Positions 57,767 through 64,000 of a DNA stretch of 64,000 nucleotides are shown here, piece by piece. How positions within the stretch are numbered: position 1 is the stretch's first letter; each line of letters begins with the position of its first letter. The notes under the pieces are model-generated. The model was not told where the DNA came from and did no database searches. It saw nothing but the letters and a program-made list of their open reading frames with translations. A program made the translations under genes and the position numbers. Source of the DNA: Cyclobacteriaceae bacterium (GTDB lineage Bacteria > Bacteroidota > Bacteroidia > Cytophagales > Cyclobacteriaceae); the NCBI GenBank assembly GCA_019638235.1, contig JAHBUE010000001.1, positions 186,001 to 250,000 on the forward strand, written 5' to 3'.

Positions 57767-59107
57767 ATGAAATCAACACGTATTGTTCATGCAAATATAG
57801 TTAATGAAGGCAAGGTCTTTCAGGGCGAAGTGCTAATCAAAGGCGAATACATTGAAGCCATTGGTGCTGATTTGTCGGCATACCCGGCAGATGTTGTGAT
57901 TGACGCAAAGGGGCAACACCTGTTTCCGGGGCTGATTGACGACCAGGTGCACTTTCGCGAGCCGGGCCTTACACATAAGGCAACGATTTTTACCGAGTCG
58001 CGTGCGGCTGTTGCCGGAGGTGTTACCAGCTTCATGGAAATGCCCAACACTACGCCCCCGGTTTTCACACAACAACTGCTGGAAGATAAATACGCCATCG
58101 CTTCGCGCGATTCGCTCGCCAACTACTCGTTTTTTATAGGCGCTTCAAACGATAATCTTGACGAAGTATTAAAAACAAATCCTAAAAACGTATGCGGGTT
58201 GAAAATCTTTATGGGTTCTTCCACCGGCAACCTGTTGGTAGATGACCCGAAAACATTGGAGAGCCTGTTCGCGCAAGTTCCGTTTCTCATCGCCACGCAT
58301 TGCGAAGATGAAGCCACTATTCTGAAAAATATGGCCGACTTCCGTGAGAAATATGGAGAAGACGTGCCCGTGAAATATCACCCCGTCATCCGCAGCGAAG
58401 AGGCTTGTTACAAATCATCTTCATTTGCTGTTGCATTGGCAAAAAAACACGGAACACGGTTGCACATACTGCACATTTCTACGGCCAAAGAAATTTCGCT
58501 TTTTGATAACACCATTCCGGTAAACGAAAAGAAAATTACAGCCGAGGCTTGTGTGCATCACCTCTGGTTTAATGATGCCGATTACAACCGCCTGGGCACG
58601 CGCATAAAATGGAACCCGGCTATTAAAACAGAAGCCGACCAGAAAGCTATTTTGCAGGGGCTTCTCGATAATCGTATTGACGTGATTGCCACCGACCACG
58701 CCCCGCACACGTTGGCGGAAAAGCAACAATCGTATTTCAAGGCGCCATCGGGCGGGCCGCTTGTTCAGCATAGCTTAACGGCCTTGCTGGAGTTTTATCA
58801 TCGCAGGCAGGTTTCGCTCGATTGGATTGCCACAAAAACAGCACACAATCCGGCCATACTGTTCCGGGTAGAAAAACGCGGGTTCATCCGCGAAGGGTAT
58901 TTTGCCGACCTGGTGTTGGTTGATCTGAATAACCCCCAGACGGTTGGGGCTGATAATATCGTGGCAAAGTGCAAGTGGTCACCGTTTGAGGGGGTAACGT
59001 TCAATTCGCGCGTTACGCACACCTTTGTTTCGGGGCACCTGGCCTACGCCAATGGCAGGTTTAACGAAAGCCAGGCGGGTAAAAGGCTAACTTTTGAGCG
59101 CAATTAA
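57767..59107 (+). CDS. pyrC: Dihydroorotase
   Basis: A 446-aa class I dihydroorotase. ATG 57767 (MKSTRIVHANIVNEG) is the family start. The metal site has DDQVHFREPG, so the first His of the usual HxH is Gln, as I recall for other Bacteroidetes; the carbamylated Lys (GLKIFMGSSTGN), THCEDE and ILHIST His residues and ATDHAPHT Asp are present. It converts carbamoyl aspartate to dihydroorotate in pyrimidine synthesis, downstream of CarB, whose gene is 31 kb away. Confidence 0.95.
   Translation: MKSTRIVHANIVNEGKVFQGEVLIKGEYIEAIGADLSAYPADVVIDAKGQHLFPGLIDDQVHFREPGLTHKATIFTESRAAVAGGVTSFMEMPNTTPPVFTQQLLEDKYAIASRDSLANYSFFIGASNDNLDEVLKTNPKNVCGLKIFMGSSTGNLLVDDPKTLESLFAQVPFLIATHCEDEATILKNMADFREKYGEDVPVKYHPVIRSEEACYKSSSFAVALAKKHGTRLHILHISTAKEISLFDNTIPVNEKKITAEACVHHLWFNDADYNRLGTRIKWNPAIKTEADQKAILQGLLDNRIDVIATDHAPHTLAEKQQSYFKAPSGGPLVQHSLTALLEFYHRRQVSLDWIATKTAHNPAILFRVEKRGFIREGYFADLVLVDLNNPQTVGADNIVAKCKWSPFEGVTFNSRVTHTFVSGHLAYANGRFNESQAGKRLTFERN
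57792..57799 (-). promoter_or_regulatory. -7 promoter element of the helicase gene, inside pyrC
   Basis: On the minus strand TATATTTG matches TAnnTTTG exactly, 45 bp upstream of the helicase ATG, within the first codons of pyrC. Confidence 0.5.
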
Positions 59108-59113
59108 GTTGGG

Positions 59114-59144
59114 TTTTGTTATTGTTTGGCAGTTGCTAAATTTG
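59114..59144 (+). promoter_or_regulatory. Bacteroidetes-type promoter of tRNA-His
   Basis: TTTTG at 59114-59118 (-33) and TAAATTTG at 59137-59144 (exact -7) are 18 bp apart. The tRNA begins 42 bp later. Confidence 0.7.
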
Positions 59145-59186
59145 CAGTCCTTTCCGGTAGGGCAAGCCCTTTCGGGGATGGAATAC

Positions 59187-59261
59187 GGTGATCGTAGCTC
59201 AGTTGGTTAGAGCGCCTGATTGTGGTTCAGGAGGTCGTGGGTTCGAGCCCCATCTTTCACC
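59187..59261 (+). tRNA. tRNA-His (anticodon GTG)
   Basis: The cloverleaf includes the His-specific extra G at -1 (59187), D stem GCTC/GAGC, anticodon stem CCTGA/TCAGG with TTGTGGT loop, and T stem GTGGG/CCCAT. The acceptor stem GTGATCG / CTTTCAC (59188-59194 with 59254-59260) has two mismatches in its lower half (T-T and C-T), which is unusual. The 3' CCA is not encoded. Confidence 0.9.
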
Positions 59262-59273
59262 CAAAAAACTCCT

Positions 59274-59309
59274 CAGGTTCTCCAAAAGGATTCCTTTTTG
59301 GAGAACCTG
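59274..59309. repeat. Perfect 14-bp hairpin after tRNA-His
   Basis: CAGGTTCTCCAAAA (59274-59287) pairs with 59296-59309. On the plus strand it is followed by A, not T, so it is not a standard terminator for the tRNA; the minus strand has T6 on its far side. It may still stop transcription or process the tRNA precursor. The remaining spacer to 59407 shows nothing else. Confidence 0.6.
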
Positions 59310-59407
59310 AAAAAAACCTGAACGTTAATTGGTAAACACTTGCCTTCAACAGGCCCGGTGTTCAGGCTTTATGTACAACTTATCTGAAACAACTTCTTTT
59401 TATTTTG

Positions 59408-60316
59408 ATGGGAACGATTCGTAGCGGACTATTTATTACAGCACTTTTTTTTGCCCAGGTTACTTTTGCTCAGTATTCATTTAATGCTGAGCAACTTTCT
59501 AACGACCTGAAAATTATCTCTTCCGACAGCCTGGAGGGGCGAAAAGTTGGGTCTGCCGGAAATGCCAAAGCCAGAACTTTTATTATTGAGCGTCTGAAAA
59601 GCCTGGGTATTAAACCCTTATACTCCGAAGACTATATTCAATCCTTTTCTATTACGCAAACATTCGGACAAGCACAGACAGGCAATGGCTCAAATGTATT
59701 GGGAGTTATTGAGGGAAATAAAAAAGAAACCATCGTAATCAGTGCGCATTATGATCACCTTGGCATATTAAGTGGAAAAATTTACAATGGCACAGACGAT
59801 AACGCCTCCGGTACTGCTGCCTTACTGGCTATCGCAGAATATTTTTCCAAAAACAAACCTGAACATCGTATCATTCTTGCATTTTTCGATGCAGAAGAAA
59901 TGGGGTTGCGCGGCTCGGCACACTTTGTAAACTCAATCAACCTCGAAACCGAAAACATTGTGCTGAATATAAACATGGACATGATTAGCCGCAGCGATAA
60001 AAATGAACTATATGCCTGCGGAACATACCACTATCCTAATCTTAAAAAACCGATAGAAAATATTTCGTTGCCCGAAAACTTTACCCTGAAATTTGGTCAC
60101 GATGTGCCCGGCACTGGTCGTAACGACTGGACAAGTCAGTCGGATCAACTGAATTTTCACCTGAAGAAAATACCGTTCGTGTATTTTGGGGTAGAAGATC
60201 ATGCCGATTATCATCGGCCAACAGACGATTTTGATAGAGTAAACGTGGATTTTTACCACAAAAGCGTGGAAGCCATTATCCGGGCCGTGAACGCATTGGA
60301 TAAAGCCTTGCAATAA
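59408..60316 (+). CDS. M28-family metallopeptidase, secreted
   Basis: A 302-aa protein with a signal peptide (LFITALFFAQVTFAQ, cut near residue 20). Zinc aminopeptidase motifs: SAHYDHLG (first His), GTDDNASGTAALL (bridging Asp), FFDAEEMGLRGS (catalytic Glu pair), NINMDMIS (Asp) and DHADYHRPTDDFD (last His). The family removes N-terminal amino acids from peptides, here in the periplasm or outside. ATG 59408 is preferred to TTG 59405. Confidence 0.92.
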   Translation: MGTIRSGLFITALFFAQVTFAQYSFNAEQLSNDLKIISSDSLEGRKVGSAGNAKARTFIIERLKSLGIKPLYSEDYIQSFSITQTFGQAQTGNGSNVLGVIEGNKKETIVISAHYDHLGILSGKIYNGTDDNASGTAALLAIAEYFSKNKPEHRIILAFFDAEEMGLRGSAHFVNSINLETENIVLNINMDMISRSDKNELYACGTYHYPNLKKPIENISLPENFTLKFGHDVPGTGRNDWTSQSDQLNFHLKKIPFVYFGVEDHADYHRPTDDFDRVNVDFYHKSVEAIIRAVNALDKALQ

Positions 60317-60360
60317 GCAAAAGAAGTGTTGACCTTACTGGTGTTAAACCCGTACACATT

Positions 60361-61221
60361 ATGGATCAGCGCATCATAAACCTGTTTGACGAATACACGC
60401 ATAAGCCGCTTTCGCGGGAAGAATTCATTCGCAAGCTTACTCTTTTAACAGGAAGCACAGCCGCAGCATTGGCCATGCTGCCCTTGTTGGAAGTGAATTA
60501 TGCTCATGCAGAAACCATACCCTTGCAGGATGACCGGCTGCTAACAGAGTATGTAACCTATCCTGCCGATGATGTTACCATGCGGGCATATATTGCGCGG
60601 CCCAAACAAACCGGTGTTTACGGTGGCGTTATGGTAGTGCATGAAAACCGGGGCCTGAATCCGCACATTGAAGATGTAACAAGGCGCATGGCATTGGAAG
60701 GATTTCTCGCTATCGCCCCGGATGCGTTAGCGCCTTTAGGCGGAACTCCTGCCGATACAGACAAGACACGCGAACTATTTCAGCAATTAGATGCTAAAAA
60801 AACGATAACAAATTTTGCACGCGGTTTCGACTACCTGAAAACACGCAAAGACTGTAACGGAAAGTTTGCCTGCATGGGGTTTTGTTGGGGTGGCGCTATG
60901 GCCAATAACCTCGCCATACAGGTACCTGATCTTTTGGCTGCTGCTCCGTATTATGGCCGGCAGCCCGATCTTGCAGAAGTGCCCAACATTAAGGCAGAAC
61001 TGCAACTGCACTATGCAGAAATGGATGAGCGGGTTAATGCCGGAATTGAAGCCTACGAAAAAGCATTGAAAGACGCAGGCAAGAAGTATCAGCTATACAT
61101 ATATGAAGGCGCACAACATGCCTTTAATAACGATACCGCCCCCACACGTTACAATGAGGCAGCCGCCAGCCTGGCGTGGTCGCGGGTTGTTGCACTTTTT
61201 AAAGAGAAGCTTACCAATTAA
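60361..61221 (+). CDS. Dienelactone hydrolase family protein
   Basis: A 286-aa alpha/beta hydrolase. Residues 1-55 contain a hydrophobic stretch (LTLLTGSTAAALAMLPLLEV) that may be an export signal or anchor. Catalytic triad: Cys in MGFCWGG at about residue 177, Asp in AEMDERV, His in GAQHAFN. Cys as nucleophile in GxCxGG is typical of dienelactone hydrolases. The natural substrate in Bacteroidetes is not known. Confidence 0.9.
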   Translation: MDQRIINLFDEYTHKPLSREEFIRKLTLLTGSTAAALAMLPLLEVNYAHAETIPLQDDRLLTEYVTYPADDVTMRAYIARPKQTGVYGGVMVVHENRGLNPHIEDVTRRMALEGFLAIAPDALAPLGGTPADTDKTRELFQQLDAKKTITNFARGFDYLKTRKDCNGKFACMGFCWGGAMANNLAIQVPDLLAAAPYYGRQPDLAEVPNIKAELQLHYAEMDERVNAGIEAYEKALKDAGKKYQLYIYEGAQHAFNNDTAPTRYNEAAASLAWSRVVALFKEKLTN

Positions 61222-61258
61222 TTTTTTCGTTCAGGAAGTTTTTTGTTAAGTTTAATTC

Positions 61259-61513
61259 ATGATCACGTGGGCAGAGTTTAAAAATTATACGCTCGATAAA
61301 AAAATCAACGTGCTGTATGAGTGCGGAACGTTTGTTATGGCCATCCGCTACTACAACTACAAAATCAATTTATACCTGTTGGGCCGGAATTATGTGGAGG
61401 TATTTGTAAACCACAAATACGCAAGCATCGAAAAAATCGCGCTTCTTGATACCAATCACAGCCGAATGAAATTCTATTCAGATCAGATAAAACTTCCCCG
61501 TGGAATTGTATGA
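61259..61513 (+). CDS. Small conserved-type hypothetical protein
   Basis: An 84-aa soluble protein, not recognised as a named family. It is rich in Tyr and Asn (IRYYNYKINLYLLGRNYVEVF) with predicted alternating strands, and begins MITWAEFKNYTLDKK 37 bp after the hydrolase gene. No signal or membrane segment. It may be co-transcribed with the hydrolase. Confidence 0.65.
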   Translation: MITWAEFKNYTLDKKINVLYECGTFVMAIRYYNYKINLYLLGRNYVEVFVNHKYASIEKIALLDTNHSRMKFYSDQIKLPRGIV

Positions 61514-61526
61514 CCCACCCTAAAAC

Positions 61527-61620
61527 GGTTGACTAAAAAAGTTAAGTAAGAATAAGAATCGTTCAGGACAAGTACGGGATAGAAAGCAACAGGGTACTTG
61601 GTTTCATAGAATAGTCAACC
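61527..61620. repeat. Short nested inverted repeat in an intergenic gap
   Basis: GGTTGACTA (61527-61535) and TAGTCAACC (61612-61620) enclose CAAGTAC (61569-61575) and GTACTTG (61594-61600). It could be a degenerate MITE. The rest of the 224-bp gap to 61737 shows no gene. Confidence 0.4.
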
Positions 61621-61737
61621 TTTTCGCAATTCAAATCGGGTTATGATGGCTCAGAACAACAACGTATGATTTTTATAAACTCATAATTATCAGATTCATA
61701 AGACAACGTTATATTCGTATTTCAAACCTGATGCATT

Positions 61738-62049
61738 ATGACCCCTGAAAAATCACCAGTAATCGCCACTTCCGCCAAAACCGATCACGTAAAATTTTAT
61801 TTAGCAGCATCTGTTCTTGTAAGCGGATTCTTGTTTTTTATTGACGAAGGTTACTTCTCTTTCCGTTGGATGCTGGACCTGGGCTCCTGGATTATTTTTA
61901 GTGTATACGTGCTGGCTCTTTTCATGGGGCAATTCCTGATTCATACGTGTATACCTCACCGGTATTCCATCAAACAAAAAAGAGTTTTTGCACTTGTCCT
62001 TGGTATTCCGGCTGGTTTGTGCGTATTGGCACTGGCGTTATCAAATTAA
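61738..62049 (+). CDS. Small three-helix membrane protein
   Basis: A 103-aa protein with three hydrophobic segments (about residues 20-38, 44-67 and 80-101) and a short polar N-terminus TPEKSPVIATSAKTD. No family recognised. It is convergent with the DUF2520 gene (32 bp between the ends). Function unknown. Confidence 0.65.
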   Translation: MTPEKSPVIATSAKTDHVKFYLAASVLVSGFLFFIDEGYFSFRWMLDLGSWIIFSVYVLALFMGQFLIHTCIPHRYSIKQKRVFALVLGIPAGLCVLALALSN

Positions 62050-62081
62050 CCTTTCCATATTTGCTGTATTGACTATCAGGT

Positions 62082-62873
62082 TTAATCTTTATCAAAAGAA
62101 TATCGATCTACAATATGTTGGCTCACCACCCGATACAATTCGGCCAGTTTCGCATCATCCTGTAAAAATTGCATGTGTTTATCCAATGTTTCAAAATCGC
62201 CATGTCGGGCAGGGCCGGTTTGAGCGTGTGCCGGGTTAGCCGACAAACTCTTGTTGATTGTTTCGGCAATCAACGGCTTCAGCCAATCGAAATCCAGGTC
62301 ATGTTGCTGCGCAATGTCGTGCGAAAGTCGCAGCATGTGGTTGGTAAAATTGGAAGCAAATACTGCTGCTACATGCAGCGCTTTGCGCGAGGTTGCATCA
62401 ATAGCATGAACTTCCCTGCTGATAGCCCGTCCCATCTTCACTAAAATGCGTTCAACTTCTTCCAATTCACTTTCCACAAAAACGGGTACGTCTTTAAAAT
62501 CAACTTTGCGTTCTTTACTAAATGTCTGCAACGGATAGAACACACCAATATCAGGCGTGGCTGCATATCCAAGCCGACTTAACGGTTGGCTGCCGGAAGT
62601 ATGAACAAGTATAGCCTCATCAGGTAAAATGATTTCGCGGGCAATGTCTTCAATGGCATCATCCGAAACGGCAATAATAAAAACCCGCGAAGCGCTGGTA
62701 GAGAAATCAAGCGTAGCCTTTACTTCCGCTTCGTACAAACGCTGTACTAATGCTTCGGCATGAGCCGGATTGCGGCTGTATATTTCGCGCACCGGATAAC
62801 CGGCATTATCCAACGCGGGCGCCAGATGCCACGCCAGATTTCCCGACCCTGCAAACGATACCGAATAGCTCAT
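62082..62873 (-). CDS. Rossmann-like and DUF2520 domain protein
   Basis: A 263-aa protein. An N-terminal dinucleotide-binding fold (SFAGSGNLAWHLAPAL at about residues 5-20) and a C-terminal helical DUF2520 domain (ALHVAAVFASNFTNHML) give the architecture of NADP-dependent oxidoreductases related to ketopantoate reductase and pyrroline-5-carboxylate reductase. HTSGSQPLSRL and FYPLQTFSK are family hallmarks. The substrate is unknown. Confidence 0.85.
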   Translation of the reverse strand: MSYSVSFAGSGNLAWHLAPALDNAGYPVREIYSRNPAHAEALVQRLYEAEVKATLDFSTSASRVFIIAVSDDAIEDIAREIILPDEAILVHTSGSQPLSRLGYAATPDIGVFYPLQTFSKERKVDFKDVPVFVESELEEVERILVKMGRAISREVHAIDATSRKALHVAAVFASNFTNHMLRLSHDIAQQHDLDFDWLKPLIAETINKSLSANPAHAQTGPARHGDFETLDKHMQFLQDDAKLAELYRVVSQHIVDRYSFDKD

Positions 62874-62961
62874 CGCGATTAAAATTAGAGAATTACCTGA
62901 TGGAAATCATCCTATGTGCACTAACTTGTACAGTTATTTGCAGCGAAATAAACATATTGTT

Positions 62962-64000
62962 ATGTACCCCAAAATTGTTTCCGCCCACGAGGCGGTTAAA
63001 GCCATTCAATCAGGAAACCGCGTGTTTGTTCACGGCAGCGCAGCCACCCCCCAGCATTTGCTGAAGGCGCTTGCCAAACGTGCACACGAACTGAAGAATG
63101 TTGAACTGATTGCCGTAAGTACCCTTGGCGAACTTGAGTTAGCCAAGCCAGAATATGCCGAAAGTTTTTATCTCAATTCGCTTTTCGTTTCTACCAATAT
63201 CCGGGGCGCCATCAATGAAGGGCGTGGCAATTATATTCCCATTTTTCTTAGCGAAATATCAAAACTCTTTGAAAAAAATATTCTCCCGATCGATGTGGCG
63301 TTGCTTCATGTTTCACCACCCGACAAACACGGGTTGTGTTCATTGGGTGTTTCGGTAGATGTGGCACGCTCGGCAGCCAAACACGCCAAATACATTATTG
63401 CTCAAGTAAACCCAAAAATGCCACGAACACATGGCGATGGCTTCATTAGTCTTAACCAGATAGATGCCCTCGTAGAAACCGATGACGACCTGCCGGAAGT
63501 AAACTATGGAGCAAACATTACCGATTGCGACCGCACCATTGGGAAATATGTAGCCGAGCTGGTAGAAGACCGCAGCACATTACAAATGGGCATTGGCGCT
63601 ATTCCTGATGCCGTGCTGGAAAGTTTAACGCATTGCAAAGACCTCGGCATTCATACCGAAATGTTTTCTAACGGTGTGGTTGACCTGGTGAAGCAGGGCA
63701 TCATTACCAACAAATACAAAAAGAAACATAGGGGCAAAACCGTTACTTCGTTTGCTATCGGTTCGCGCGAACTGTATTCATTTGTTGATGATAACCCGGA
63801 GTTTGCTTTCCTTGAAGCCGACTATGTAAATGACGGTAGAATAATCCGCACCAACCCGAAAGTAGTGGCTATTAACAGCGCCATTGAAATTGACCTGACC
63901 GGCCAGGTGTGTGCCGATTCTATCGGAACGTATCAATATTCCGGTGTAGGCGGCCAGATGGATTTTATCCGGGGCGCATCACTTTCTGAAGGCGGTAAGC
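62962..64000 (+). CDS. Acetyl-CoA hydrolase/transferase family protein, cut by the window end
   Basis: At least 346 residues from ATG 62962 (MYPKIVSAHEAVKAIQSG); the C-terminus is outside. Class I CoA-transferase features: HGSAATP near residue 29, the LQMGIGAIPDAV segment at about 210, TEMFSNGVVDL with the putative catalytic Glu, and the GGQMDFIRGA motif just before the end. Such enzymes move CoA between acetyl-CoA and other short acids (4-hydroxybutyrate, succinate or propionate). An in-frame ATG 16 codons upstream (62914) is possible but less like the family. Confidence 0.92.
   Translation, partial: MYPKIVSAHEAVKAIQSGNRVFVHGSAATPQHLLKALAKRAHELKNVELIAVSTLGELELAKPEYAESFYLNSLFVSTNIRGAINEGRGNYIPIFLSEISKLFEKNILPIDVALLHVSPPDKHGLCSLGVSVDVARSAAKHAKYIIAQVNPKMPRTHGDGFISLNQIDALVETDDDLPEVNYGANITDCDRTIGKYVAELVEDRSTLQMGIGAIPDAVLESLTHCKDLGIHTEMFSNGVVDLVKQGIITNKYKKKHRGKTVTSFAIGSRELYSFVDDNPEFAFLEADYVNDGRIIRTNPKVVAINSAIEIDLTGQVCADSIGTYQYSGVGGQMDFIRGASLSEGGK

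Overview
The window looks like a chromosomal segment of a Bacteroidetes (Bacteroidota) bacterium, most likely of the Cytophagales type. Signs seen directly are many promoter -7 elements of the form TAnnTTTG, a secreted protein with a type IX secretion (T9SS) C-terminal sorting domain, a SecA without the C-terminal zinc finger, a CarB without the allosteric domain, a bacterial geranylgeranylglyceryl-phosphate synthase, DUF3667, DUF4834 and 6-bladed beta-propeller families, and the RDD / SpoIIM / DUF4129 / DUF4350 / MoxR / DUF58 cluster. The genus cannot be fixed from the sequence alone.

Layout. 1-3 kb: end of a VWA membrane protein gene, rarA and a DUF3667 gene. 3.0-3.5 kb: initiator tRNA-fMet followed by a GIY-YIG nuclease gene and a second, partial copy of the tRNA 3' end, which looks like a small tRNA-targeting element. 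3.5-6.8 kb: era, der, a small acidic lipoprotein and a SprT-like protease. 7-13 kb, minus strand: a run whose core is a sugar kinase, MurQ and a NagB-LmbE fusion (cell-wall amino-sugar recycling), preceded by RDD, cytochrome b5 and UbiA-like membrane genes. 13-20.7 kb, plus strand: a lipoprotein dipeptidase, then SpoIIM, two membrane proteins, DUF4350, MoxR and DUF58. 20.8-24.2 kb: a T9SS metzincin. 24-36 kb: carB, a zeta-like kinase with a small partner, dapF, secA, a SPOR lipoprotein, an M20 amidohydrolase, a holin-like trio and GGGP synthase. 36-41 kb: prolyl oligopeptidase, serS and rho. 56.5-64 kb: RNA helicase, pyrC, tRNA-His, an M28 peptidase, a dienelactone hydrolase, a DUF2520 protein and a CoA-transferase cut by the window end.

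The accessory region is 41.3-56.5 kb, visibly more AT-rich in parts. It holds two analogous secreted-peptide cassettes. Cassette A (42.7-49.7 kb) has a C39-peptidase ABC exporter, three envelope proteins and a 64-aa peptide with a double-glycine leader, read leftwards; a LuxR-type response regulator reads rightwards from the same intergenic region and a histidine kinase converges on it. Cassette B (50.0-56.5 kb) has an FtsX-type permease, a thioredoxin-like protein, a 6-bladed beta-propeller lipoprotein and an 87-aa Cys-rich peptide, read leftwards, again with a divergent LuxR-type regulator. In both intergenic regions two 16-bp palindromes (different sequence in A and B) lie exactly 25 bp apart, and the second ends on the first T of the regulator's presumed -7 element. 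Between the cassettes lie a truncated copy of the secreted-protein gene found intact at 55.4 kb and a 135-bp remnant of the rho 3' end whose differences from the real rho are nearly all synonymous. I regard these twin peptide-regulator cassettes as the best candidate here for an undescribed system. Its function as quorum signalling, bacteriocin production or envelope signalling is inference only.

Small non-coding structure is abundant: nested inverted-repeat (MITE-like) elements near 6.9, 13.1, 41.4 and 61.6 kb, TAGGTGTTAGG-type repeats at 4.4 and 28.1 kb, several intrinsic terminators, and three genes whose -7 element lies so close to the ATG that the mRNA would be leaderless.
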